Positions 21,275 to 31,077 of a DNA stretch of 64,000 nt are shown here, piece by piece. The notes beneath the pieces are model-generated. The model saw only the letters and a program-made list of their open reading frames with translations, did not search any database and was not told the origin of the DNA. This DNA is from Acinetobacter larvae (GTDB lineage: Bacteria; Pseudomonadota; Gammaproteobacteria; Pseudomonadales; Moraxellaceae), in assembly GCF_001704115.1 (NCBI RefSeq), contig NZ_CP016895.1, forward strand, positions 3,348,001 through 3,412,000, given 5' to 3'. The translations under genes and the position numbers were made by a program. Within the stretch, counting starts at the first letter, position 1, and each line of letters opens with the position of its first letter.

Positions 21275-21862
21275 ATGGGGAAATTTCTATCGGGCATTTT
21301 GCTCCCCTTTATTTTATTTGCAAGCGGCATTCTTTTATTGTCCTGTACCCCTCCACCAGAAGATACAGCAGCGCATGAGCGTTCAAGTGCCAGTGCTTCT
21401 GTAGCAAGCACGCCTAAAGACAGTAGTTTACTCGCGACGATCCAAGATATTGCCCGTGTGCAACTACAAACCAGCCGCTATATTAGTCAAATCAAACAAA
21501 GCCAAGCAGATTTACAAGATGCGCTGGCTCAAGGTGATCGACCAGCGATTCAAAACAGCCTTGCAGCATTAAACCAACAACTGACCGATTTTAAACTGGC
21601 ACTCAACGAGGTCAATCTCAGCACAGCAGAAGCGACCGCACTACGCCAAAATATTATTCAAGTGACAGATAAATTGCTCAACAATGCCAATCTCAAAGAT
21701 CAATCTATATTGGCAACTCAAAACATTGAGAAAATTCAAATACAACTCGATCGTATACAAAACGATATCTTTAAGCTCAATACCCTATTCGAGGCTACAA
21801 CAACTACAGAGGATGCCGCATCCAGTACCACAGCGCAGCACAGCACAAAAACATCAAATTAA
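21275..21862 (+). CDS. Second small helical lipoprotein
   Basis: A 195-aa predicted lipoprotein. The start at 21275 gives a proper signal peptide with lipobox LLSC (C24); an earlier frame start at 21173 would bury it. A Ser/Ala/Pro linker is followed by a Gln-, Leu- and Asn-rich helical domain (about 50-175) and a Thr/Ala/Ser tail. It resembles the upstream lipoprotein in size, layout and helical content, which suggests an old duplication, but the sequences are too diverged for me to claim homology by eye. Confidence 0.75.
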   Translation: MGKFLSGILLPFILFASGILLLSCTPPPEDTAAHERSSASASVASTPKDSSLLATIQDIARVQLQTSRYISQIKQSQADLQDALAQGDRPAIQNSLAALNQQLTDFKLALNEVNLSTAEATALRQNIIQVTDKLLNNANLKDQSILATQNIEKIQIQLDRIQNDIFKLNTLFEATTTTEDAASSTTAQHSTKTSN

Positions 21863-21963
21863 GCGATATTTTCTGGCATTTGTACAGAGCACAGGCATGC
21901 ATCTTAAAAGATGCCGGCTTTAACAGACTTGCACTTTAATAGACCAGCCATGCTTCAAGAACA

Positions 21964-21985
21964 AACGCCAGCATATGCTGGCGTT
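21964..21985. repeat. 22-bp perfect palindrome between convergent genes
   Basis: AACGCCAGCAT followed by its exact complement, between the lipoprotein gene (plus) and adhP (minus). T follows only weakly on either side; it may end both transcripts. Confidence 0.7.
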
Positions 21986-22049
21986 CTTAGATCATGAGAA
22001 CAATGATGCTACCGTGATTTCAATACCGCTTGCGCTAGGAATCAAAAAA

Positions 22050-23081
22050 TTATTGATTAAAATCAATCACAATACGACCATCGATCTTACCTTGCTCCAT
22101 CCGTGCAAAAATATCATTAATATTTTCCAATGGCTCTACAGCAATATGCGCTTTGACCTTACCACGTGCAGCAATATCGAGTGCTTCTTTCAAATCTAAA
22201 CGTGTACCGACAATCGAACCACGTACAGTAATACCGTCGAGTACCATATCAAAAATAGACAGATCAAACTTACCTGGTGGCAAACCGTTCAGCACCATGG
22301 TACCACCACGGCGAATCACCGATACAGCTTGTTCAAACGCTTTTGGCGATACAGCAGTAACCAGTACGCCATGACAACCTTCTTGACCGGTTGCATCGAA
22401 TACCGCTTGTTTCACATCTTGCTTCATGGCGTTAATCACCACATCCGCACCAAGTTTTTTGGCTAAATCTAATTTAGAATCATCCACATCGATCGCTACA
22501 ACATTAAAGCCCATGGTTTTTGCATATTGCACAGCAACATGCCCTAAACCACCGATACCTGAAATTGCAACCCACTCGCCTGTTTGTGCTTCGGTCATTT
22601 TCAGACCTTTATATACCGTCACACCCGCACACAAAATCGGTGCGATCTCGAGTAGGTCAACACCTTCTGGAATCACTCCAACATATTCACCATCTGCCAA
22701 ACAGTATTCGGCAAAACTACCGTTAACTGAATAACCAGAGTTTTGTTGTTGCTTACATAGTGTTTCCCAACCAGCATAGCAATGATCACAATGACCACAG
22801 GCTGAATATAACCAAGGAATACCGACTGTATCACCCACTTTTAAATGGTTAATTCCTTCACCAATTTCCACCACCTTGCCCACGCCTTCATGACCTGGAA
22901 TAAACGGTAAGCTTGGTTTAATCGGCCAGTCGCCATGCATCGCATGTAAATCGGTATGACAAACCCCTGTTGCGATCATTTTAACCAATACTTTACCGTG
23001 ACTTACTTTTGGTATTTCTACGTCCTTTATTTCTAATGGTTGGCCAAATTCTGTTACCACTGCTGCTTTCATTGTTGTCAT
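22050..23081 (-). CDS. adhP: Zinc-dependent alcohol dehydrogenase, AdhP type
   Basis: A 343-aa cytoplasmic medium-chain dehydrogenase that interconverts primary alcohols and aldehydes with NAD. Catalytic zinc ligands C41 (GVCHTD) and H64/E65 (GHE) are present, as are structural zinc cysteines C95, C98, C101 and C109, and the GIGGLGH nucleotide-binding loop. AAGGAG lies 8 bases before the ATG at 23081, deciding the start. The neighbours do not point to a pathway. Ethanol is the usual substrate for this family. Confidence 0.93.
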   Translation of the reverse strand: MTTMKAAVVTEFGQPLEIKDVEIPKVSHGKVLVKMIATGVCHTDLHAMHGDWPIKPSLPFIPGHEGVGKVVEIGEGINHLKVGDTVGIPWLYSACGHCDHCYAGWETLCKQQQNSGYSVNGSFAEYCLADGEYVGVIPEGVDLLEIAPILCAGVTVYKGLKMTEAQTGEWVAISGIGGLGHVAVQYAKTMGFNVVAIDVDDSKLDLAKKLGADVVINAMKQDVKQAVFDATGQEGCHGVLVTAVSPKAFEQAVSVIRRGGTMVLNGLPPGKFDLSIFDMVLDGITVRGSIVGTRLDLKEALDIAARGKVKAHIAVEPLENINDIFARMEQGKIDGRIVIDFNQ

Positions 23082-23218
23082 GCTTTATCTCCTTTTAATC
23101 CACATGTACATCTGAAAATCTTTCTCATTTGACAATATGATGACTTAGGTAGGAGTTAGGTAGGTATTGCGAATGTCGTTTTATTTAAAGTGCTATTTTT
23201 ATAGCAAAAAATCAGCTC

Positions 23219-23253
23219 AAAAAAACAAGACCGATGCATGACATCGGTCTTGT
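23219..23253 (-). terminator. Intrinsic terminator after pgsA
   Basis: ACAAGACCGATG (23225-23236) and CATCGGTCTTGT (23242-23253) form a 12-bp stem with a 5-nt loop. On the minus strand a run of U follows (six A at 23219-23224). Confidence 0.9.
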
Positions 23254-23284
23254 GATCAGATTAAAACAATATTTCAGTTTAAGT

Positions 23285-23878
23285 CTAAGGCTGTTTTAGG
23301 AATGGCCAAGCTGCCTTTAAATAAATGAACATCGACCATAACGTGAGCACTACTGCGGTGTAGAGCAAGGTATAAGCCAAAATATCGAGCGCTTGCCAGT
23401 TCAATAAAAATACCGAGATCGCAATCATTTGAAAGGCGGTTTTATATTTGCCCACAGTTGATACCGCAACACTGGTTCTTGCCCCCAGCTCTGCCATCCA
23501 TTCTCGTAGTGCAGAAACGGTTATTTCTCTAGAAATAATCACAATTGCAGCAAATGCCATGGCGATACTGGGTCGCCATTGCACCAATACGATCAACGCT
23601 GTTGCAACCATAAGTTTGTCGGCGACTGGGTCTAAAAAACGACCAAAAGCAGAGCTTTGATTTAAGCTTCTAGCCAAATAACCATCAAACCAATCTGTTA
23701 GCGCAGCAACAATAAATATACCGGTTAAAATTGCATGACGTAGCATGCCGCCATTATATTCGCCCACCCCAATTGCCGGCGGCCAGTAAGCGACCAATAA
23801 AAATACTGGAATTAAGGCAATACGCGCCAGCGTCAAAATATTTGGGATATTCAGGATACGACCTGTAGTCATAGACAC
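23285..23878 (-). CDS. pgsA: CDP-diacylglycerol-glycerol-3-phosphate 3-phosphatidyltransferase
   Basis: Makes phosphatidylglycerophosphate, the committed step to phosphatidylglycerol and cardiolipin, at the inner membrane. The CDP-alcohol phosphotransferase signature is complete in DWFDGYLAR, then GRFLDPVADK. About five membrane segments lie within 197 aa. The start is GTG 23878 (AGGAAG ten bases upstream) or ATG 23872, two codons later. It follows uvrC on the same strand, the usual uvrC-pgsA order of Gammaproteobacteria. Confidence 0.94.
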   Translation of the reverse strand: MSMTTGRILNIPNILTLARIALIPVFLLVAYWPPAIGVGEYNGGMLRHAILTGIFIVAALTDWFDGYLARSLNQSSAFGRFLDPVADKLMVATALIVLVQWRPSIAMAFAAIVIISREITVSALREWMAELGARTSVAVSTVGKYKTAFQMIAISVFLLNWQALDILAYTLLYTAVVLTLWSMFIYLKAAWPFLKQP

Positions 23879-24082
23879 CGCCAGTTTGCTTCCTCAATAA
23901 ACATAAAACTGAGGTAAAAATCAATTGGCTTACTTTAAACGATTCCCCCGCAACTGTCGACTAGCGAAACGCAGTGGTTCTCATTACAGCAGCTTTTTCA
24001 CCTTAAAGTTGACTTATGGTTATCAGTTTTGACGAGTATGCCAGCAGTGCATAGATGACATCCCCTCTGTTTCATCATAAGG

Positions 24083-25882
24083 CTATTCGTGCAACACCTT
24101 ATAGATGGTCCGTGCCATATTGGGACCAATACCAGGAACCAACAAAAGTTCTTTTTCTGCTGCTTTGAGTACGCCTTGAATGCCACCAAAATGGGTTAAT
24201 ACATCTCGACGACGTTTAGGACCTAAGCCCGGAATCGCTTCCAATACCGATGTGCTACGCCGTTTATCTCGTTTAGCACGATGCCGCGTTATGGCAAAAC
24301 GATGCGCTTCATCTCGTACCTGCTGGATCAAATGCAATGCCTTATGATCATGTGCCAGTTGAATCTTACGACCATCGGTAAAGTGTAAGGTTTCCAAGCC
24401 AGGTTTACGCCCCTCGCCCTTAGATACCCCGACCATAAAAGCATTGAGCCCTAAATCTTGCATGACTTGCATCGCCATATGCAGCTGTCCTTTACCGCCG
24501 TCAATCAACAGTAAATCTGGCAACATATTTTTCTTATAACGACGCGTTAATGCTTGACGCATTGCGGCATAATCGTCACCCGCTTGAATACCATCGATAG
24601 CAAACTGGCGATAATCCCGTTTTCGTGCCCCACCGCTGTCAAATACCACACAAGATGCAATGGTTGCCTCCCCCATGGTATGAGAAATATCAAAACATTC
24701 TATACGATCAATAGATCGCCCCAATACTTCTTGTAGCTGATGAAAACGCTCATGTAATTCTAAATGATTGCTCAATTTACCCTTAATAGCATGTTGTACA
24801 TTCATTTCGGCGAGCTCAAGCCATTCAGCACGAGTTTCTCGGACATGATGTTTGATCTGAACTTTTTGTTGAAATTGTTGTGCTAAGGCCAAAGCCAGTT
24901 CAGCACTGTTGGGCAGTGCTACATTGACAATCAATTCACTGGGTACTTCATCGGCAACTTGGAAATAAAAATTGGCAATAAATTCAGATAACAAATCCGA
25001 TAAGTCATCGCCTTGCATATCGGGGAAATAAGCTTTTCCGCCTAACATTTTGCCATTACGCACATGCATAATTTGCACGCAAGTCACGCCAAACTGGCTG
25101 GCAATGGCTAAAATATCGGCCTCACCTTTGACTTTATAAATCGCTTGCTGTGCTTGTACATCTCTTAATAGAGCCATTCGATCACGATAAAACACTGCCT
25201 TTTCAAATTCTAAAGCTTCGGCCGCCGCTTCCATTTTTGTAATCAATTCTTGATTCAGTTCTTGGCTATCACCTTGTAAAAAACGAATCGAATTCTGTAC
25301 GTCTTCTTGATACTCAGCCGCTGAAATAAGCCCTACACAGGGGGCAGAACAGCGTTTAATTTGATATTGCAAACATGGTCGTTTACGTTGTGAAAAATAG
25401 CTATTTTCACATTGCCGGACATTAAATAATTTTTGTAATACCAATAATGTATCTCGTGCATTATAGGCACTTGGATAAGGACCAAAAAATTTGCCTGCTT
25501 GGTGTTTGCCTTTACCACGCCCGCTAGCAATCCGTGGATAGGGCTTATCACTCGACACAAAGATATAAACATAGGACTTATCATCGCGCAGCATAATATT
25601 ATAAGGCGGGCGATGTAGTTTAATTAGATTTTGCTCAAGTAACAGTGCTTCTGTTTCTGAGCGTACCACCAAAGTTTCGATATCATAAATTCGTGCGACC
25701 AAAGCTAGCGTTTTGGGATGCTCAAGGGTCTTTACAAAATAACTCGATACACGATTTTTTAGATTTTTTGCTTTACCCACATATAATAACTCCCCCTCTT
25801 TACCAAGCATTTTATAAACGCCGGGTAATTGGGTCATATGCGTGAGTAGCTTTTCAATATGTTGGCGGGCATTTTCGTTCAC
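24083..25882 (-). CDS. uvrC: Excinuclease ABC subunit C
   Basis: Makes both incisions around bulky DNA lesions after UvrA and UvrB load. In 599 aa it shows the GIY-YIG nuclease (about 12-95; [20 protein letters not shown]), the UVR helix that binds UvrB (about 200-235; [21 protein letters not shown]), the RNase H-like nuclease ([18 protein letters not shown]) and a C-terminal tandem helix-hairpin-helix ([24 protein letters not shown]). The start codon is GTG, with AAGG upstream. The gene is full length and upstream of pgsA. Confidence 0.97.
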   Translation of the reverse strand: MNENARQHIEKLLTHMTQLPGVYKMLGKEGELLYVGKAKNLKNRVSSYFVKTLEHPKTLALVARIYDIETLVVRSETEALLLEQNLIKLHRPPYNIMLRDDKSYVYIFVSSDKPYPRIASGRGKGKHQAGKFFGPYPSAYNARDTLLVLQKLFNVRQCENSYFSQRKRPCLQYQIKRCSAPCVGLISAAEYQEDVQNSIRFLQGDSQELNQELITKMEAAAEALEFEKAVFYRDRMALLRDVQAQQAIYKVKGEADILAIASQFGVTCVQIMHVRNGKMLGGKAYFPDMQGDDLSDLLSEFIANFYFQVADEVPSELIVNVALPNSAELALALAQQFQQKVQIKHHVRETRAEWLELAEMNVQHAIKGKLSNHLELHERFHQLQEVLGRSIDRIECFDISHTMGEATIASCVVFDSGGARKRDYRQFAIDGIQAGDDYAAMRQALTRRYKKNMLPDLLLIDGGKGQLHMAMQVMQDLGLNAFMVGVSKGEGRKPGLETLHFTDGRKIQLAHDHKALHLIQQVRDEAHRFAITRHRAKRDKRRSTSVLEAIPGLGPKRRRDVLTHFGGIQGVLKAAEKELLLVPGIGPNMARTIYKVLHE

Positions 25883-26080
25883 AGTGGACCTTCGCGCTAG
25901 CTTGAACTATCTTAATGGATGTCATTGCGCTTATTTTCAAGCCACAACTTTTAAAGATCAAGCTGTAAACGATTTAACTAGATCTGCTAGAGATTGGCAT
26001 TCTTCTAAAATCTAAAACTTAGAATCTAGAACCATAACAATCTCTGCAGCACTATTTTATAGGTTTATAGGCATCACTGT

Positions 26081-28765
26081 TTATAACTTTAGCTGAAGAC
26101 CTAAGCTCATGGTACGACCAGGCGCTGGCATATAACTTAAGGCCAAAGGATCTAGATAATAACGATTGGTGATATTTTGAATGGAAAAGTTTAAAGCAAT
26201 ATGAGGATTAATTTGATAGTCGGCAAATAGATCAATCAAATGTACAGATTCATATTTCATTTGCGGTGTTGTCGCCCCGGTTTGCCAAGGCTTATTGAGG
26301 GTATTCTTTGGTCCCGCACTATAACTATAGCGTGACCCTAGCACCAGCTTCTGATCAAACAGGCGCGTCCCAATGGTCAGATTGCTTGAATATTTAGGCG
26401 GATTTTGGGTATTTAAATAAGATCCCATAAAACCACCAGCGGTACAGTCTGGCGTGTTCGCCAAGCGACCTCCCGTACTGCGTAGATGGGCAGCAAAACG
26501 CGCATCGCAAGATTCGATTTTAAAATATCTGGTCGCAGAAAAGTCTATAAAGAACGTGTCCTGATCATATTTACTTTGTAATTCTAGCCCGCTATTTCTA
26601 AAATGATCGAGATTACTAAAGGTCATTGCACCATAACTACGCGGATCATAATAACGGGTAATAAAATGATCAATATCATTATGGAAATAGTTTAGTTTAG
26701 CGCTAAAGCCTTGTTGATTATCGTGTATAAAGCCCAATTCCCAGCTTTTCGCTAACTCTGGTTTTAAGTCTTCCCCAGGTTTAATCTGCTGCGTTCCCAA
26801 GCTGGTTTCCAATAAAGAGGGCATACGATGTTTTGCGGTATAACTTAAATAAGCACGCTGCTGCGGGGTAAATTGATAGCTCACACCCATATGCGGAGCC
26901 AACCCATGTTGGCGTTGATCGGGTTTTTCTAGACCTTTATATCCGACCACTACACTCGAATATTCACTTTTCTGCACATTCGTTTTCACCCCTGCACCAA
27001 AGTCATTCAATAACTTGCCCTGTAGCGGATTATTGGTATCGGTAAAAACCACTGCATTATTTAAACGTGGGTCTGTCTTGTCTGTGAATTGCCCATTGGC
27101 ATCGGCAAACCAATACATCTGACCAGACTCACCTGCAGCATTTCGTACATTGACAAAACGTAGCAGTTTATTTTCCCGAATGGCACGATATTGTTTATTA
27201 AAATCACGAACCTTGTTGTGGTTATAATTCAATCCCGCCCAGATATTTAATCTTTCGATCGGGAAATAATCAAGCTTCAATGCCAAACTATAATCTTGGC
27301 GCTCAGCATCACGCATGACTTTATTTTGATATAAGTCAAAAATACTAATATTGGCATTAGACTGTGGTTTTAAGCGTTCGTATTGCAAGGCAACACCGCT
27401 ACTTAATACAAACTTACCCCATGGACTATCTAACTTGCTTTTATTATTAAACTCTAATCCATAGCGGTTATTTTCTTGGGGTGACCACGCGCGATCGCGA
27501 CGAAACATCTGGCTGGCTGGCGCAAAAAATGCAGCGCCAAGCTGATTGGTTTTGGCTTGTGTCATCCAAAACTGCGTATTGAAATCAATCCAATCATATT
27601 GCTTCGGTTGATAATCATAACGAGCACTCAAGGTATGCATACGGACTTTGCCCAATGGATACTGATTAATATTGGCTGAGCCATAACGATAAATATCCGA
27701 AGGCATCACATCACCAAACTGGCTGTCGCTATCGATATAACTTAAATTTACTTGATGACCTTGACGTGGACGCAATACCGCTTTGAGTAATAAGGAACGC
27801 GTATCGGAAGATGAATTGAGCACTTCTTCACCTTCGCCATACATTTTAGCAACGCTCCTGAGTTCATCGCCATTGGGATTAAATTTGCGGTAACGATCTT
27901 GACCATGTTTGCCAGAAAAATAATTACCTTGTATACGTTGGGCATAAGCTGCGATTAAATCGAGCTGATCACTGCGCCAAGCGCTGGCGATACTGCCTGA
28001 ACGTGCTTGGGAGGAGAATAAATCGCCCTGATGTTGAGACGTTGGTACTTGCAAGGCAATTTTAGGATCATAATGTTCCGGCTGCCTTTGCGCTTTACGA
28101 CCATTATCACTGAGCTGTCCAGTAATCCGCAGCCCCGAACTTTTGCCTGGTAGCAGAATATCCTCAACGCCCAAACTGCGCATTGCAACCGTTCCGCCTA
28201 TGGCACCGCCAGCTTTGGCAGATGGACCTTTGTGAATATCAACGCTGGAAATTAATAGCGGGTCCACATAACTGCGGTTTTGCATTCCAGCATACCCCCG
28301 ATAAACATCTAGGCTCTGCTGTGCGCCATCAACCGTGACAGCAACGCGGCTTTGTCCCTGTACACCACGAATATTAACATCCAATGCACCACCATTTCTT
28401 GAGTCCCCCAGTTGTACACTGGCTTGACCTTTAAGCATATCTCCAGATGAAATGACAGCAAATCGGGAAAGTGCTTTGGCGTCAATATGATCCAGTGGAT
28501 TCTCTGGCTGAGCATATAAGGTAATTTCGGATAACCGTACTGAAGGGGCATTTATCTCAGTTGCACGCTTTGCCACCGTTGATGTTTTTGCATTGGGCGT
28601 ATCTGGTTGTGCCTGTGCTACCCCTATATATCCGCTAGAGATAAAACAAAACACTAAAAACGGGTAAGCATTAAAACGCACCAGATGCTGACTCACAGCA
28701 ACATTGTGATCGTCTTTATGCTGTTGGAGTGGATATATTCCTTGTTGTATATCTCGACATTTCAT
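26081..28765 (-). CDS. TonB-dependent outer-membrane receptor, probably haem/haemoprotein type
   Basis: A receptor of up to 894 aa. The plug domain includes DVNIRGVQGQSRVAVTVDGA, VDPLLISSVDIHKGPS and GGAIGGTVAMRSL. The C-terminal IQNITNRYYLDPL and MPAPGRTMSLGLQLKL blocks resemble the haemoglobin/haem receptor group; the last residue is Leu, not Phe. The start is uncertain: the first ATG gives about 30 residues before the hydrophobic signal core (about 34-52), so a later start may be used. A Fur-like box lies at 29041-29056, about 276 bp upstream. No haem oxygenase, haemophore or ExbB/TonB gene is adjacent. The substrate is inferred. Confidence 0.85.
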   Translation of the reverse strand: MKCRDIQQGIYPLQQHKDDHNVAVSQHLVRFNAYPFLVFCFISSGYIGVAQAQPDTPNAKTSTVAKRATEINAPSVRLSEITLYAQPENPLDHIDAKALSRFAVISSGDMLKGQASVQLGDSRNGGALDVNIRGVQGQSRVAVTVDGAQQSLDVYRGYAGMQNRSYVDPLLISSVDIHKGPSAKAGGAIGGTVAMRSLGVEDILLPGKSSGLRITGQLSDNGRKAQRQPEHYDPKIALQVPTSQHQGDLFSSQARSGSIASAWRSDQLDLIAAYAQRIQGNYFSGKHGQDRYRKFNPNGDELRSVAKMYGEGEEVLNSSSDTRSLLLKAVLRPRQGHQVNLSYIDSDSQFGDVMPSDIYRYGSANINQYPLGKVRMHTLSARYDYQPKQYDWIDFNTQFWMTQAKTNQLGAAFFAPASQMFRRDRAWSPQENNRYGLEFNNKSKLDSPWGKFVLSSGVALQYERLKPQSNANISIFDLYQNKVMRDAERQDYSLALKLDYFPIERLNIWAGLNYNHNKVRDFNKQYRAIRENKLLRFVNVRNAAGESGQMYWFADANGQFTDKTDPRLNNAVVFTDTNNPLQGKLLNDFGAGVKTNVQKSEYSSVVVGYKGLEKPDQRQHGLAPHMGVSYQFTPQQRAYLSYTAKHRMPSLLETSLGTQQIKPGEDLKPELAKSWELGFIHDNQQGFSAKLNYFHNDIDHFITRYYDPRSYGAMTFSNLDHFRNSGLELQSKYDQDTFFIDFSATRYFKIESCDARFAAHLRSTGGRLANTPDCTAGGFMGSYLNTQNPPKYSSNLTIGTRLFDQKLVLGSRYSYSAGPKNTLNKPWQTGATTPQMKYESVHLIDLFADYQINPHIALNFSIQNITNRYYLDPLALSYMPAPGRTMSLGLQLKL

Positions 28766-29040
28766 GAATTTAATAGCCGCCTAAAATAAATTTTAAATAT
28801 TTATCAGCCATCAGTTCATCTGCCCTATTCAATACAACCAACGATGGCATTATGCTGCCTGCTGTATTTTTTTACATTTTACACAGCAATGCCTCGTCAT
28901 CATCAAATAGGTTTTACCTGATGAGAAAATAAATATATAGATAATAAAAATCAAATAGATAAATTGTTTTTTCTGCTTGTTTATCGATCTGAGATCAAAC
29001 AATGGATACCAAAATAAAACACTTATTTCTTTTTGTAAAC

Positions 29041-29056
29041 GATAATGAATATCATC
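29041..29056 (-). promoter_or_regulatory. Possible Fur box
   Basis: GATAATGAATATCATC is an imperfect inverted repeat (GATAAT, 4 nt, ATCATC) and the 19-mer starting at 29041 agrees with the Fur consensus at about 13 of 19 positions. Its distance from the receptor start (about 276 bp) is long. Confidence 0.35.
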
Positions 29057-29324
29057 TAAAATACATTAAAAATTAACTGCTGATTTATTTTAAAGTTTAT
29101 AAATAAAAATATTTTTTGCTGTAATAAATAGAGCGATACAGCATGCTTTGATAATATTTTGCATTGAATATTCAATGTATTAGATTTTTTATTTGCGCTA
29201 TAACGCTTGATGTTAAACCAGTATTTATTTTATAAGTGCAAATAAAATCAAATATTAATATTTTATTCAATTTCGCATAGCGCTCAGTTGACTTTCTTGG
29301 CCAAAATCGTTTAAAGCTGTAGCA

Positions 29325-29530
29325 AAAGAATTTAAGCCAAGCCTCCACTTGGCTTAAATTGATTTGAAGAGCAAGCGACGCAAAACTAACCGACTGCAAA
29401 ACCGGACCGGCTGAATAGGCAGGCGATTGCGTTAAAATTTTAGATTTGCCCCCACCAGAAGGCTAGCGGATTGCTGCCCTATATCCAAGCCCTGATGGGT
29501 AAGGTTTTAGGGCTAAAAATAAATGCATGC
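29325..29530 (-). ncRNA. Candidate small transcript or eroded element
   Basis: This block is richer in G+C than its flanks. On the minus strand it begins just past the lpxO terminator and ends at a perfect 13-bp stem, AATTTAAGCCAAG (29329-29341) with CTTGGCTTAAATT (29348-29360), followed by TTCTTTT, the form of an intrinsic terminator. One minus-strand frame reads NLTHQGLDIGQQSASLLVG and ends ANLKF then a stop, which looks like the end of an outer-membrane barrel but has a stop directly before it. It could be a small RNA, a relic gene or a repeat. I do not recognise a known family. Confidence 0.3.
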
Positions 29531-29536
29531 TCAACA

Positions 29537-29563
29537 AAAAAGCGACTACTGTCGTCGCTTTTT
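29537..29563 (-). terminator. Terminator after lpxO
   Basis: AAAAAGCGAC (29537-29546) pairs with GTCGCTTTTT (29554-29563) over a 7-nt loop. The symmetric A/T tracts allow use in both directions; the minus-strand user would be lpxO. Confidence 0.85.
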
Positions 29564-29655
29564 CAAATTCTGGCAAAATCTGCTGCAAAACATTTATCTG
29601 CTGTAAAGCATTTAAAAGTGATCGTTTAAATAGTCACACCATAAAGTCAGTTTAT

Positions 29656-30576
29656 CTATACCGCCATAATATAAGGTCGGATGAAAATCATATAAAATGC
29701 GCCACCCATCAACGCCCATTTCAATACATAATAAAGCGTACGGTTGGTTTTCTTCAATGCTTTGGCTTTTAGACGAACCTGATAAACATAGGCAAATAAT
29801 TTATTTAATGCACCAGTTTTATCATGTGCCTCATTGGGAGAGGTTGCAGCGGTCATCACATTACGACCAAACCAGTTATTCAATGCAGTAACCAGCCTAG
29901 ATTTTAATGGTCGTTCTACATCACAGAATAAGATAATACGATTCTGCTCTGTTTTATTCTCAGCATAATGAATATAAGTTTCATCAAACACCACACTTTT
30001 ACCATCTCGCCAAGAATAACGTTGCCCATCTACATCAATAAAACAACGGTCATCATTGGGGGTCATTAAACCTAAGTGATAACGTAGTGAGCCTGCATAA
30101 GGGTCACGATGCCGCACCAAACGACTATCGGGTGCAAGTTCAGTAAACATTGCGGCCTTAATAGACGGTAAGGTTTTTAATAATGCTGTGGTTTTGGGGC
30201 ATAATTCAGCAGCGGAAGGATGCGCTGTGTCATACCATTTTAGGTAAAAACGCTTCCAACCAGTTTTAAAGAAGGAGTTAAATCCTAAATCATTATAACT
30301 GCTCGATGCTTTAATCCCACCCTGCCGATATAAATTTTGCGCTTCTTCACGAATCATTTCCCAATTGTCATCAAGAACTTTTAAGTCCTCAAAATACTGT
30401 GCACTGACATAAGGTTGGTTGGGAACTTTAGAAAAAGCATACATTAGGAAGTTTATCGGTGCGAATAACGTTGAATGGTCAAAGAATTGACGATAAAACG
30501 AATGACGCACCTTACCGCGATACTGTATATATAATGCAGAAATAATAAATATCGCCAATATGATCCATTTAATCAT
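29656..30576 (-). CDS. lpxO: LpxO-like lipid A hydroxylase (aspartyl/asparaginyl beta-hydroxylase family)
   Basis: A 306-aa Fe(II)/2-oxoglutarate dioxygenase expected to add a 2-hydroxyl to a lipid A acyl chain at the inner membrane. It has a hydrophobic N-terminal anchor (IKWIILAIFIISALYIQY) and a second hydrophobic segment near the C-terminus (YYVLKWALMGGAFYMIFI). The catalytic domain carries the HxD motif in VRHRDPYAGSLRYHLGL, and the distal His and Arg in ETYIHYAENKTEQNRIIL. ATG at 30576 is preferred to an upstream TTG, with GAG 9-11 bases before it. The family is clear; the exact substrate is inferred from length and anchors. Confidence 0.88.
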   Translation of the reverse strand: MIKWIILAIFIISALYIQYRGKVRHSFYRQFFDHSTLFAPINFLMYAFSKVPNQPYVSAQYFEDLKVLDDNWEMIREEAQNLYRQGGIKASSSYNDLGFNSFFKTGWKRFYLKWYDTAHPSAAELCPKTTALLKTLPSIKAAMFTELAPDSRLVRHRDPYAGSLRYHLGLMTPNDDRCFIDVDGQRYSWRDGKSVVFDETYIHYAENKTEQNRIILFCDVERPLKSRLVTALNNWFGRNVMTAATSPNEAHDKTGALNKLFAYVYQVRLKAKALKKTNRTLYYVLKWALMGGAFYMIFIRPYIMAV

Positions 30577-31077
30577 AACGCTACTCAATCATATCAAGTC
30601 ATTTATAAAGAAAGTTTGGCGTGTTATCTAATCACATTCGAATAAATAACGGGTCAATATTACCAAACACAGCGAGTAAGTGTAACAAATGCATCAAGCT
30701 GAAATCTATTCTATGTCATAGAGCGACTATTTAATTTTTTACCATGGCTGCTTTAATGTTGGCTTTTGACATTTATGACAAAATACGCTCATGTTTATTC
30801 TGTATAAAAGCTGCTAATCCCTTATAAATCGTAGAATAAAATCCTAATAAAAACAAAATCTTTAATTTTACAAATATTTTAAAGAATTTTTGGCTATTTC
30901 CCCACCATGAGATTCAACAAAAAAATACATGACCATTGCGTCACGGCTTGATACAACTTGATATGTTCTTTTTAGATATAGTTATCGTAAGATTAGTGAA
31001 GCAGGATTGTGTGCATCATTGCATACACGCTTCAAAAACATCAACTTAGAAATCCTCCAAAATAGGGAGATCAGGGC
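30577..31077. other. Divergent intergenic region, lpxO/fadB
   Basis: About 500 bp of AT-rich DNA between divergent genes. A TTGACA hexamer occurs at 30766-30771, but no good -10 lies 16-18 bp downstream. I could not identify a fatty-acid regulator site. No gene is evident. Confidence 0.5.

Larger units (their letters stand above)
28766..29655. other. Long gene-free region upstream of the receptor
   Basis: About 890 bp without a supported protein gene. 28766-29320 is very AT-rich and holds the Fur-like box. 29325-29530 is markedly less AT-rich and ends in a 13-bp hairpin (listed separately). 29537-29563 is the lpxO terminator. Confidence 0.6.

Noticed and set aside
29172..29399. 75-aa minus-strand open frame
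   Set aside because: It crosses the 13-bp hairpin, has no good ribosome site, and shows biased composition without domain signals.
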